From contig DKUL01000051.1 in NCBI GenBank assembly GCA_002490665.1, positions 1 to 51,949 on the forward strand: a DNA stretch of 51,949 bases, given 5' to 3'. The stretch is from Lachnospiraceae bacterium UBA7205 (GTDB taxonomy: Bacteria > Bacillota > Clostridia > Lachnospirales > Lachnospiraceae). Position 1 is the stretch's first letter. The number at the start of each line of letters is the position of its first letter. The notes under the pieces were generated by a model. That model saw nothing but the letters and a program-made list of their open reading frames with translations. It made no database searches and was not told where the DNA came from. Both the position numbers and the translations under genes were made by a program. Below, in pieces: positions 6,675 through 14,942 of the stretch.

Positions 6675-9128
6675 TTATTTTGGTTCTTTCACGGTGAATA
6701 CAACTTTATCGCCGCGCACGCCTGCCGATACCGCATCGCCCCTCTTGACCCTGCCCTCAAGGATTGCCGTGGCAAGTTCATTCTCAACCACGTTCTGGAT
6801 TGCACGTTTGAGGGGTCTGGCACCCATCTTGAGGTCTGAATGGTTTTTGACCAGATATTCCTTGAGCGTACTGGTAAAGGTCAGGTCAATGTCCATCTGC
6901 ACCTTACAGCGCTCACAGAGATTTTTTGACAAAAGCGCCACTATCTGCTTCATGTCGTGCTCTGTAAGCGGATGGAAAACCATAATCTCATCAATGCGGT
7001 TGATAAACTCCGGCTTAAAAATGCGTTTTACCTCCTCCATGACATTGGACTTCATTTTTTTGTAATCCGCACTGGCATCCCTTTCCGTGGCAAATCCAAG
7101 GTTCTTGGGGTCGACAATCCGCTGCGCGCCCGCGTTGGAGGTCATAATCAGGATGGTATTCTTAAAGCTTACCTTTCTTCCCTTGGAATCCGTGATGTGT
7201 CCGTCGTCGAGCACCTGCAGGAGGATGTTAAACACATCCGGGTGCGCTTTCTCAATCTCGTCAAACAGCACGACGGAATAGGGGGAGCGGCGCACCTTCT
7301 CGCTGAGCTGTCCGCCCTCCTCAAACCCCACATATCCCGGAGGCGAGCCTACCATCTTGGAAACGGAGTGCGACTCCATGTACTCCGACATGTCGACACG
7401 TATCAGCGCGTTTTCAGAACCGAACATCGCCTCGGCAAGTGCCTTTGACAGTTCAGTCTTACCAACACCTGTCGGTCCCAGAAACAGGAAGGAGCCGATG
7501 GGCCTGTTGGGATCCTGGAGCCCCACACGGCCGCGTTTCATTGTCTGTGCCACTGCCGCCACTGCTTCCTCCTGTCCAATAACGCGCTTGTGCAGAATCG
7601 ACTCAAGCTTTAACAGGCGCTCGCTTTCCTTCTGGGTAAGCTTTTTCACTGGTATCTTTGTCCAGTTTGCCACAACCTCGGCAATGTCGTTTTCCGTGAC
7701 GACAAGACTTTTTTCCTGCTGGTTTTTCTCATATTTGCTTACAGCCTTCTCGTACTTCCTGATAAGCTCCTCCTGCTGCTGACGCAGCTCTGCCGCCTGT
7801 GTATAGGCTTCCATCCGGATGGAGCGTTCTATCTGGAGGTCAAACTTCTTAATCTGCTCCGTCATTTCCTTGAATGAGTCCGGCACATTCATGTTTTTGA
7901 GCCGGATCGCCGCAGAAGCCTCGTCAATCAGGTCAATCGCCTTGTCCGGCAGGTTCCTGTCGTTGATATACCTGTCTGAAAGCTTGACTGCCGCCTCAAT
8001 CGCTTCCTGCGTAATCGTTACATTGTGGTGCTCCTCATATTTGTAAGCCACCCCGTTTAGTATCTCGACGGCCTCGCTCTCGTTTGGCTCCTCAACCATC
8101 ACTGGCTGAAAACGGCGTTCGAGCGCGGCATCCTTCTCAATATACTTTCTGTATTCTACTATTGTAGTCGCTCCAATCAGCTGTATCTCGCCCCTTGACA
8201 GTGAGGGCTTGAGAATGTTTGAGGCGTCAATGGCGCCCTCCGCGCCTCCCGCGCCAATCAGCGTATGAATCTCATCCAGGAAAAGATAAATATTTCCTGC
8301 CTCGATAACTTCCCTGATTACCCGCTTGATGCGCTCCTCAAATTCCCCACGGTATTTTGAGCCTGCAACCATTCCGGCAAGGTCAAGCGTGACGACACGT
8401 TTATTTTTGACTGTGTCGGGTACGTCCCCATTTACAATCCGAAGCGCCAGACCCTCCGCAATGGCTGTCTTTCCAACGCCGGGTTCCCCAATCAGGCAGG
8501 GATTGTTCTTCGTGCGCCGGGAAAGAATCTGTACCACGCGCATAATTTCCGTCTCCCTGCCAACCACCGGGTCAAGCTTCCCCTCCCTGGCAAGACTGGT
8601 CAGATCCCTGCTGTACTGGTTCAGCGTCTGTGTCGTTCCGTCCTTGCGTTTTTTATTTCTGTTCTTATTCAGGTCATCCTTGTGCTGGTTGATATCCTCT
8701 CCCATCGCAATCAGTGTATCCATGTACAGCTTCTGCACATTGATGCCTATGGTGTTCAAAAGTCTTAACCCCACATTCTCGCCTTCCCGCAAAATGGCGA
8801 GCAGAATGTGCTCCGTGCCTGTCATCTGGCTCTTATATTTCTCTGCAAGCCTGTGGCTGTCCTCCAGCACGCGCGCAGCCCTCGGGGAGTATCCGTCGCG
8901 TTCAAGCAGCGCAACATCCCCCTCCGGCGCAATCAGTTCCTTTATCATGCTAATCAGCTGCACCTCATCCACACCGTTCTCGGCAAGCACCCTTGCAGCG
9001 ACACCTGTCTTTTCCTTGACAAGCCCCACTAGAATATGCTCACTCCCTATATAGCTCTGATGCAAATCCTTTGCAGCCTTGGCAGCCTTCTGAAGCGCCA
9101 CCTTTGCCTTATCCGTAAACTGCTGCAT
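6675..9128 (-). CDS. clpC: ATP-dependent Clp protease ATP-binding subunit ClpC
   Basis: 817 residues from ATG 9128 (GGAGG nine bases upstream; the in-frame start at 9149 lies before that site). Domain order is two Clp N-terminal repeats (about 1-145), AAA module 1 with GEPGVGKT, a ClpC-type middle domain (EERSIRMEAYTQAAELRQQQEEL-like coiled coil), AAA module 2 with GPTGVGKT, and a C-terminal small domain. ClpC unfolds proteins for the ClpP peptidase and controls heat-shock and regulatory proteolysis. It is transcribed behind a GntR-type regulator with a 28-base gap, in place of the CtsR-McsA-McsB genes that precede clpC in Bacillus. The stop lies 174 bases before the next gene. Confidence 0.96.
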   Translation of the reverse strand: MQQFTDKAKVALQKAAKAAKDLHQSYIGSEHILVGLVKEKTGVAARVLAENGVDEVQLISMIKELIAPEGDVALLERDGYSPRAARVLEDSHRLAEKYKSQMTGTEHILLAILREGENVGLRLLNTIGINVQKLYMDTLIAMGEDINQHKDDLNKNRNKKRKDGTTQTLNQYSRDLTSLAREGKLDPVVGRETEIMRVVQILSRRTKNNPCLIGEPGVGKTAIAEGLALRIVNGDVPDTVKNKRVVTLDLAGMVAGSKYRGEFEERIKRVIREVIEAGNIYLFLDEIHTLIGAGGAEGAIDASNILKPSLSRGEIQLIGATTIVEYRKYIEKDAALERRFQPVMVEEPNESEAVEILNGVAYKYEEHHNVTITQEAIEAAVKLSDRYINDRNLPDKAIDLIDEASAAIRLKNMNVPDSFKEMTEQIKKFDLQIERSIRMEAYTQAAELRQQQEELIRKYEKAVSKYEKNQQEKSLVVTENDIAEVVANWTKIPVKKLTQKESERLLKLESILHKRVIGQEEAVAAVAQTMKRGRVGLQDPNRPIGSFLFLGPTGVGKTELSKALAEAMFGSENALIRVDMSEYMESHSVSKMVGSPPGYVGFEEGGQLSEKVRRSPYSVVLFDEIEKAHPDVFNILLQVLDDGHITDSKGRKVSFKNTILIMTSNAGAQRIVDPKNLGFATERDASADYKKMKSNVMEEVKRIFKPEFINRIDEIMVFHPLTEHDMKQIVALLSKNLCERCKVQMDIDLTFTSTLKEYLVKNHSDLKMGARPLKRAIQNVVENELATAILEGRVKRGDAVSAGVRGDKVVFTVKEPK

Positions 9129-9156
9129 TTTCCTATGCCTCCATGTCATTCTTTAT

Positions 9157-9528
9157 TTATTCCCTGTAGCCCTCATAAATCTCGTCAATCAGCGCATGCA
9201 CTTCCTCGCGGGATATCTGCTTGCAGCTGCTCTTTGCCAGCAGCACCTGCATATCACGCTTCAAGTCCTCCTTTGCCTGCATCTTGTCAATGTCTATGGC
9301 TATCACCGCGCCTTTTCTTCTGTCCACCTTCACAAACCCCTCCTGCTTTAACACGGAGTATGCCTTGTTGACCGTATGCATGTTTATGCCGATAGTATCT
9401 GCGAGCTGTCTCACCGAGGGAAGCGCATCCCCCTCCTGGAACTGAGACGTGGCTATCCCGATTATGATCTGGTTGCGCAGCTGTAGATAAAGGGCTTCAT
9501 CACTGTTAAAATCTATCTCTATATACAT
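9157..9528 (-). CDS. GntR family (YtrA-type) transcriptional regulator upstream of clpC
   Basis: 123 residues. The N-terminal winged helix reads YLQLRNQIIIGIATSQFQEG then LPSVRQLADTIGINMHTVNKAY, the standard GntR signature. The remaining 45 residues are a short helical tail, as in the YtrA subgroup, with no FCD, UTRA or aminotransferase effector domain. Such regulators typically control adjacent transporter or stress genes. Here it precedes clpC by 28 bases and shares its promoter (9569-9597), so it may autoregulate the clpC transcript. That it replaces CtsR is an inference from position only. Confidence 0.9.
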   Translation of the reverse strand: MYIEIDFNSDEALYLQLRNQIIIGIATSQFQEGDALPSVRQLADTIGINMHTVNKAYSVLKQEGFVKVDRRKGAVIAIDIDKMQAKEDLKRDMQVLLAKSSCKQISREEVHALIDEIYEGYRE

Positions 9529-9568
9529 ATATGCTCACGCTCCTTCATTTTAACCGGCTGTTATATAG

Positions 9569-9597
9569 ATTGTAGCACAATGCAAATATGGATACAA
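9569..9597 (-). promoter_or_regulatory. Sigma-A promoter of the gntR-clpC transcript
   Basis: The minus strand has TTGTAT (9592-9597), 17 bases and TACAAT (9569-9574), about 40 bases before the gntR ATG. No CtsR-type heptad repeat (GGTCAAA) or CIRCE element was seen here. Confidence 0.6.
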
Positions 9598-9666
9598 GTA
9601 TGCTTCACAAAATTTTTCACTTTTATGGACCAAAAAGGTTCCTGAAACGGAATGAGCAGTAACCAG

Positions 9667-9707
9667 AAAAGGATTTACCCGGCAAAGTACGCCGGACAAA
9701 TCCTTTT
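9667..9707 (-). terminator. Terminator after the SH3-domain protein
   Basis: AAAAGGATTT / AAATCCTTTT with an inner CCGGC / GCCGG stem; the minus-strand end of the stem supplies four T. It closes the pur-SH3 transcript. Confidence 0.85.
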
Positions 9708-9710
9708 GTA

Positions 9711-11315
9711 TTAAATATCCATAAAATCCATATCATCGTCATCTTCAAGGAGGTTCTTTGCCTTATATCCTTTCTGTGCCGGTGCCTTCTCATGCTGCTG
9801 CGGACGTCTTCCTGACGGATTTCCGCCCTGTGGCTGCGGGCGGCGCTGCGACTGCCCGTTTGCCGGTCTTGCCCCCTGTTGCCTTGCACCAGGCTGGGGA
9901 TTTCCACCCTGCGGCTGCGGACGGCGCTGCGGCTGTCCGGACGGCGCCTGTCCCTGTGGCTGCGGGCGGCGCTGCGGCTGTCCAGACGGTGCCTGCCCCT
10001 GTGGCTGCGGGCGGCGCTGCGGCTGCCCGGACGGCGCCTGCCCCTGCGGACGGCGCTGTGGCTGCCCGGACGGTGCCTGCCCCTGTGGCTGCGGGCGTCT
10101 CGCCGGCCTGCCCTGCGGCCGTCCCATAGGCAAGTCATCATCCTCGTCCTCTTCCAGTTCCTCAAGGTCCGTTATGTCATCATCGCCAAAATCATCATCG
10201 TCATCTCTGCCATAGCTTCTTCCGTACACGGCATTTTCCCTAAGCTTCAGTAACAGAAGGCCGACAACAGCTACCAGTATTACAATGATAATCACCATTA
10301 CGATTACCGGAACAATTCCGACCGTGATTCCATCTGCCCCTTTCACGCCGTCTACCAGATATGGGTACCTGATGTAGACACCTCTTTCCTTGTCAAAAAG
10401 GAACCATCCGGTCTCACCATCCTGCTTCTGACCATATAGGATAAAAAATTGCCCCTTCCCTTCTTCGCCATTCAAATATGCCTGGTATGTCTGGCCATTG
10501 TCTGTAGGCTGCACGGACTGAAATCCAGGAAGAACATACTCCAGCGGCTCTGCCTGCATCGGCGTAAATGCGTTCTGGTTTGCCGATTCATCTGCAGGAG
10601 GTGTCTCCTGGGGCGGTTCTTCTGCCGGGATAGTTTCCTGGGGCTGCTGTTCCTCCCCCGGATTTTCCTCCCCTGTAATCTGCGATTCCGCCACATCAGG
10701 CGGGACATTATCAAAGGTTACAAGGTCAGACCGAATAAAACCTGTCTTTTCATCATTTCCGTATTTGAAAGATATCTGATACCACTTATTTCCGTCTGAG
10801 CCATCTGTCTCCCCTGTCACGGTGAGTACCATTCCTTTATTTGCAGTTGCCACAACACCATGGTTGGTGGAAGCGCCTTCCCGGATACGCACATTGTTGT
10901 TTATCACGGTTGCCCTTCTCGCATCGACTGATGTCGCCGTGGTAGGCGTTGTGTCCGTATTCTGTGCCGGCGCATCAGATACCTGAATGGTCTTTATCTT
11001 TGATTTGTCAGCTACTTTTACAAGATCCCCTCTTATAAAGCCTTTTGTGTTGGCATCCACATACACCTGATACCATTCCTTTCCGTCCGTACCAGTTGTC
11101 TTACCAATAATATCTACCGTTCCGCCCTGCTTCACGCTTCCAAGCGCCTCACTCGAAGCATCTGCCGAAGCCCTTATCTTTGCACTCGCCACGGAGACTG
11201 TGCCCTGCTCATCGGCAAGACACACAAAACCAATGCTCATAACCATGCAGAACAGAACCACAGCCAGCACATGCCTGATTCCCCTGATGGTAGCTCTTTT
11301 TGTATTTTTTCTCAT
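9711..11315 (-). CDS. Membrane protein with two SH3 domains and a charged repetitive cytoplasmic tail
   Basis: 534 residues with AGGGAG seven bases before the ATG. A signal/anchor helix (about 15-36) precedes two bacterial SH3 domains, around 40-102 (GTVSVASAKIRASADASSEALGSV) and 130-200 (ATVINNNVRIREGASTNHGVV). A proline/glutamate-rich linker and a 90-residue extracellular module follow. A strong transmembrane helix at about residues 330-357 (VGIVPVIVMVIIIVILVAVVG) comes next. The cytoplasmic tail has an acidic run (DDDDDFGDDD...EEDEDDD), about four copies of a 15-residue Arg/Pro/Gln/Gly repeat (RRPQPQGQAPSGQPQ type) and an acidic end EDDDDMDFMDI. SH3_3 domains usually bind peptidoglycan peptides, so it may sense or tether the wall. 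It follows purD by 14 bases and probably shares its transcript. Confidence 0.85.
   Translation of the reverse strand: MRKNTKRATIRGIRHVLAVVLFCMVMSIGFVCLADEQGTVSVASAKIRASADASSEALGSVKQGGTVDIIGKTTGTDGKEWYQVYVDANTKGFIRGDLVKVADKSKIKTIQVSDAPAQNTDTTPTTATSVDARRATVINNNVRIREGASTNHGVVATANKGMVLTVTGETDGSDGNKWYQISFKYGNDEKTGFIRSDLVTFDNVPPDVAESQITGEENPGEEQQPQETIPAEEPPQETPPADESANQNAFTPMQAEPLEYVLPGFQSVQPTDNGQTYQAYLNGEEGKGQFFILYGQKQDGETGWFLFDKERGVYIRYPYLVDGVKGADGITVGIVPVIVMVIIIVILVAVVGLLLLKLRENAVYGRSYGRDDDDDFGDDDITDLEELEEDEDDDLPMGRPQGRPARRPQPQGQAPSGQPQRRPQGQAPSGQPQRRPQPQGQAPSGQPQRRPQPQGQAPSGQPQRRPQPQGGNPQPGARQQGARPANGQSQRRPQPQGGNPSGRRPQQHEKAPAQKGYKAKNLLEDDDDMDFMDI
9911..10099. repeat. 45-bp tandem coding repeat inside the SH3 protein gene
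   Basis: About four imperfect copies of a 45-base GC-rich unit (one copy shortened by 6 bases) encode the RRPQPQGQAPSGQPQ repeats. The in-frame unit length and near identity between copies suggest copy-number slippage. Confidence 0.85.
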
Positions 11316-11329
11316 ATTTTTACTCCCTG

Positions 11330-12613
11330 TTACGCCTCATCTATTGCTTTTCCAATATCGTGGCGCATGTATTTATTGTCGAAATCTACCCATTCTGTTG
11401 CCGCATAGGCATTCGCCCTCGCTTCCTTCAAGTCAGCGCCTTTGGCTGTCACGCCCAGGACACGGCCTCCATTTGTCACAAACCTTCCGTTCTCATCAAG
11501 CTTCGTTCCTGCGTGGAAACAATAATATCCCTCTTTCCCTTCAAAAGTTTCCAGTCCCCTGATTTCAAGCCCTTTCTCATAATGGACAGGGTAACCATCA
11601 CTTGCAAGCACGACACAGACTGCCGCGTTGTCCTCAAACTGAAGGTCAATCGTGTCAAGCCTGCCGTCAATGCAGGCTTCCATGACATCAATAATATCAT
11701 TTTTCATGCGTGGAAGCACCACCTGCGCCTCGGGATCGCCAAACCGTGCATTGTACTCAAGCACCTTTGGACCCTTGGGCGTCAGCATCAGGCCAAAGAA
11801 AATAATCCCCTTGAACGGACGCCCTTCCGCCGCCATGGCATCAACGGTTGCCTGATAGATATGCGCACGGCAGAATGCATCCACCTCGTCGGTATAAAAC
11901 GGGCTGGGTGAAAATGTACCCATACCGCCGGTGTTCAGTCCCTGGTCGCCGTCCTTCGCGCGCTTATGGTCCTGCGCACTGGTCATTGTCCTGATTGTCT
12001 TGCCATCCACATAGGACAATACCGACACCTCGCGACCCGTCATAAATTCCTCAATGACCATGCGGTTTCCGGCAGTTCCAAACTGCTTGTCCAGCATGAT
12101 GGAGCGAACCCCCTCCTTAGCCTCCTCAAGTGTATTGCAGATGAGCACGCCCTTACCAAGTGCAAGTCCGTCTGCCTTCAGCACGATGGGAAAGCTTGCT
12201 GTCTCCAGATATGCCAGCGCCTTGTCGGCATCGTCAAAATTCTCATACGCCGCAGTGGGAATATGGTATTTTTTCATCAGGTCCTTGGAAAACGCCTTGG
12301 AGCCTTCCAGGACTGCCGCATTTTTCCGCGGTCCAAACACCCGCAGCCCCTCTGCCTCAAACACGTCGACCACACCGCCCACCAGCGGGTCGTCCATGCC
12401 GATGATGGTAAGGTCTATCCGGTTCTCCTTTGCAAACGCCGCGAGCCTGTCAAACTCCATTGCGCCGATTGCGACACACTCTGCTATCTGTCCGATTCCG
12501 GCATTTCCGGGCGCACAGTATATCTTGTCAACCCTCGGGCTTTTCGCGACGCTTGCCGCAATGGCATGCTCCCGCCCGCCGCTTCCTACGATTAATACCC
12601 TCATTTTTGTCAT
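11330..12613 (-). CDS. purD: Phosphoribosylamine-glycine ligase
   Basis: 427 residues, the usual length of GAR synthetase. The N-terminal MRVLIVGSGGREHAIAASVA loop and an ATP-grasp domain (IVLKADGLALGKGV, EEFMTGREVSVL, EYNARFGDPEAQ) are diagnostic. It joins glycine to phosphoribosylamine with ATP, step two of purine synthesis. The ATG at 12613 lies five bases after AGGA and is preferred over the ATG three codons later. It is in the order purE-purM-purN-purD with gaps of about ten bases or overlaps. Confidence 0.97.
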   Translation of the reverse strand: MTKMRVLIVGSGGREHAIAASVAKSPRVDKIYCAPGNAGIGQIAECVAIGAMEFDRLAAFAKENRIDLTIIGMDDPLVGGVVDVFEAEGLRVFGPRKNAAVLEGSKAFSKDLMKKYHIPTAAYENFDDADKALAYLETASFPIVLKADGLALGKGVLICNTLEEAKEGVRSIMLDKQFGTAGNRMVIEEFMTGREVSVLSYVDGKTIRTMTSAQDHKRAKDGDQGLNTGGMGTFSPSPFYTDEVDAFCRAHIYQATVDAMAAEGRPFKGIIFFGLMLTPKGPKVLEYNARFGDPEAQVVLPRMKNDIIDVMEACIDGRLDTIDLQFEDNAAVCVVLASDGYPVHYEKGLEIRGLETFEGKEGYYCFHAGTKLDENGRFVTNGGRVLGVTAKGADLKEARANAYAATEWVDFDNKYMRHDIGKAIDEA

Positions 12614-12624
12614 TCTTGTCCTTT

Positions 12625-13230
12625 CTATATGTATTCTGAAATCTGTCCATTCGCTATCATATCAATTGCCCTGGGAAGAATCTGCCACTCAGCCTGCTCC
12701 ATCACACGCCGCTGCAAAATTTCCGGCGTGTCGCCAGACAGTACCTCCACCGCCTTTTGCAGGATGATTGGTCCTGTGTCCGTGCCCTCGTCCACAAAGT
12801 GAACCGTTGCCCCGGTAACCTTGACACCGCGCGCAAGCGCCGCCTCGTGCACCTTCAGTCCATAATATCCTTTTCCGCAGAAAGACGGAATCAGTGACGG
12901 ATGAATATTGATGATGCGTCCCTGATATTTTGTAATCATGGCTGGCGGTAAAACGACAAGAAAACCGGCAAGCACAATTAAATCCGGTGCTGCCTCATCC
13001 ACACATTTCAGAAGCGCCTCGTTGAAAAGCGCCCTGTCCCCATAATCCTTTGGCGATACTGCCACCGCGTCGATTCCTTTGTTCCGCGCCCTTTCCAGCG
13101 CAAATGCATTTTTATTGTTGCTGATAACCCGCACAATCTCTGCATTCGTGACCGCACCAGACTCCATGGCGTCCATGACTGCCTGAAGATTGGTGCCGCC
13201 GCCGGATACGCACACGCATACTTTTAGCAT
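12625..13230 (-). CDS. purN: Phosphoribosylglycinamide formyltransferase
   Basis: 201 residues, normal for PurN. It shows the folate-enzyme motifs INIHPSLIPSFCGKGYYG and ATVHFVDEGTDTGPII, including the catalytic N-H-D set. It transfers a formyl group from 10-formyl-tetrahydrofolate to GAR, step three of purine synthesis. Its ATG overlaps the last codons of purM (7 bases), indicating translational coupling; AAGGGAG precedes the start. Confidence 0.97.
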   Translation of the reverse strand: MLKVCVCVSGGGTNLQAVMDAMESGAVTNAEIVRVISNNKNAFALERARNKGIDAVAVSPKDYGDRALFNEALLKCVDEAAPDLIVLAGFLVVLPPAMITKYQGRIINIHPSLIPSFCGKGYYGLKVHEAALARGVKVTGATVHFVDEGTDTGPIILQKAVEVLSGDTPEILQRRVMEQAEWQILPRAIDMIANGQISEYI

Positions 13231-14249
13231 ATTGTTACTCCCTTTTCGCCATCCTTGATTTCACCGATTACATAACAGCTCTCGCCTGCCGCCCTGACAG
13301 CCTCCACCGTCTTATCGACATCAGCAGGGTCGACTGCCACAATCATGCCGATACCCATATTGTACGTGTTGTACATCACATGCTCGTCAATGCCGCCCTT
13401 TTCCTGCAGCAGCCGGAAAATAGCCGGAACCTCATAGCTGTCCTTTCTGATGACGGCATGTACCCCGTCATGGAGCATTCTGGGAACATTCTCATAAAAG
13501 CCGCCGCCCGTGATGTGGCTGCACGCCTTAATCCTGACACCGCTGTCCTGGATGCCCTTAAGCGCCTTTACGTAGATAATCGTAGGCTCAAGCAGCGTCT
13601 CGCCAAGTGTCTTCCCCAGCTCGTCATAATAGGTATCAAGGCTTTCCCTGGTCATGTCAAACACTTTCCTGACAAGGGAAAAACCATTGCTGTGCACGCC
13701 GCTTGATGCGATTCCGACCAGCACGTCGCCTGCCTTTAAATCCGCTCCCGTAATCAAATCCTTCTCGTCAACCACGCCGACTGCAAATCCGGCAAGGTCG
13801 TACTCGTCCTCCGGCATCAGTCCCGGGTGCTCTGCTGTCTCACCGCCGATTAGCGCCGCCCCGCACTGTTTGCAGCCCTCCGCCACGCCAGAAACGATTG
13901 CCGCAATTTTTTCCGGCTCATTCTTTCCACATGCAATATAATCCAGGAAAAATAACGGCTCCCCGCCCGCACATGCAATATCATTGACACACATCGCCAC
14001 GCAGTCAATCCCGACCGTGTCGTGCTTGTCCATCAGAAATGCCAGCTTAATTTTCGTGCCAACCCCGTCGGTTCCTGAGACAAGGGTAGGCTTCTCCATA
14101 CCCTTAAATTTTTCCATGGAAAAAGCGCCGGAAAACCCACCGATTCCGCCAAGCACTTCCGGTCTCATCGTTCCTTTTATATGCTTCTTTATCAGCTCCA
14201 CCGACTGATAACCTGCCTCTATGTCAACACCTGCATTTTTGTAATCCAT
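13224..14249 (-). CDS. purM: Phosphoribosylformylglycinamidine cyclo-ligase
   Basis: 341 residues from ATG 14249. GGGGG lies six bases upstream; the in-frame ATG at 14255 directly abuts that ribosome site and is less likely. The AIR synthetase signature LVSGTDGVGTKIKLAF and IGGETAEHPG are present. It closes the imidazole ring with ATP, step five of purine synthesis. It lies between purE and purN in one transcript. The genes purC, purF, purL, purB and purH are not in the window. Confidence 0.97.
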   Translation of the reverse strand: MDYKNAGVDIEAGYQSVELIKKHIKGTMRPEVLGGIGGFSGAFSMEKFKGMEKPTLVSGTDGVGTKIKLAFLMDKHDTVGIDCVAMCVNDIACAGGEPLFFLDYIACGKNEPEKIAAIVSGVAEGCKQCGAALIGGETAEHPGLMPEDEYDLAGFAVGVVDEKDLITGADLKAGDVLVGIASSGVHSNGFSLVRKVFDMTRESLDTYYDELGKTLGETLLEPTIIYVKALKGIQDSGVRIKACSHITGGGFYENVPRMLHDGVHAVIRKDSYEVPAIFRLLQEKGGIDEHVMYNTYNMGIGMIVAVDPADVDKTVEAVRAAGESCYVIGEIKDGEKGVTIC

Positions 14250-14264
14250 GTTCATCCCCCATTC

Positions 14265-14774
14265 TTATTTTTTGAGATACTCCTGATAACCTGTCTCCTG
14301 AAGTCTGGCATCCTTCGCCTCAACCTGTTCCCTGAGTTTTGCGGCGTAATCCTTCAGCTTTGCAAGCAGGCTGCTGTCTGACGTTGCCAGTATCTTTGCA
14401 GCCAGAAGTCCGGCATTCGCACCGCCATTGATTGCGACTGTCGCAACAGGGATGCCTGACGGCATCTGCACAATCGAGTAAAGGGAGTCTCGTCCTCCCA
14501 GTGAAGTCGTATGCATCGGTATTCCGATGACAGGCATCGGAAAAATCGCCGCGCACATTCCTGGCAGATGTGCTGCCATGCCTGCACCGGCAATGATTAC
14601 CTTAAAACCTTTCTCCTCCGCTGTCCTGGCATATTCAAAAAACACATCCGGCTCCCTGTGTGCCGAGATAATCCGCATCTCGTAGGAAATCCCAAGCTCC
14701 TCCAGTATGTCTGCCGCCTTTGCCATGACAGGCATATCGGAGTCAGAACCCATTACAATACCAACCTGTGCCAT
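14265..14774 (-). CDS. purE: 5-(carboxyamino)imidazole ribonucleotide mutase
   Basis: 169 residues from ATG 14774. The longer in-frame ATG at 14789 is itself part of the GAGGAGG ribosome site and is rejected. Motifs: GIVMGSDSDMPVM, ISAHREPD and AAHLPGMCAA. Class I PurE converts N5-CAIR to CAIR and normally needs PurK, which is not seen here; a class II (direct CO2-using) enzyme cannot be excluded by eye. It is the first gene of the purEMND transcript, with a promoter at 14844-14872. Confidence 0.96.
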   Translation of the reverse strand: MAQVGIVMGSDSDMPVMAKAADILEELGISYEMRIISAHREPDVFFEYARTAEEKGFKVIIAGAGMAAHLPGMCAAIFPMPVIGIPMHTTSLGGRDSLYSIVQMPSGIPVATVAINGGANAGLLAAKILATSDSSLLAKLKDYAAKLREQVEAKDARLQETGYQEYLKK

Positions 14775-14843
14775 ATTTAACCTCCTCATATATCATCCCA
14801 CAAGAAAAGATTCATAAATCCAATCTTATGCATACTTACCTAT

Positions 14844-14872
14844 AGTTTACAAATAATATTTTCATACGTCAA
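14844..14872 (-). promoter_or_regulatory. Promoter of the purE-purM-purN-purD transcript
   Basis: On the minus strand TTGACG (14867-14872), 17 bases and TAAACT (14844-14849). The leader to purE is about 65 bases, too short for a purine riboswitch, and none was recognised. Confidence 0.5.
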
Positions 14873-14891
14873 CTAATTCTTTGTAAATTCG

Positions 14892-14926
14892 CCAAAAAAT
14901 CAAGCAGGGGAAAACTTTCCCCTGCT
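14892..14926 (-). terminator. Terminator after the M29 aminopeptidase gene
   Basis: AGCAGGGGAAA / TTTCCCCTGCT stem followed on the minus strand by a six-T run. It separates the nrdD-pyr-peptidase transcript from the pur transcript. Confidence 0.9.
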
Positions 14927-14942
14927 CCATGGTATTTCCATA

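Noticed and set aside
9911..10099. GC-rich tandem repeats that could be mistaken for a CRISPR array
   Set aside because: Units are contiguous without unique spacers and translate into an in-frame Arg/Pro/Gln/Gly repeat of the SH3 protein.
14775..14891. Purine riboswitch ahead of purE
   Set aside because: The leader after the promoter is only about 65 bases and shows no three-way junction of the purine aptamer type.
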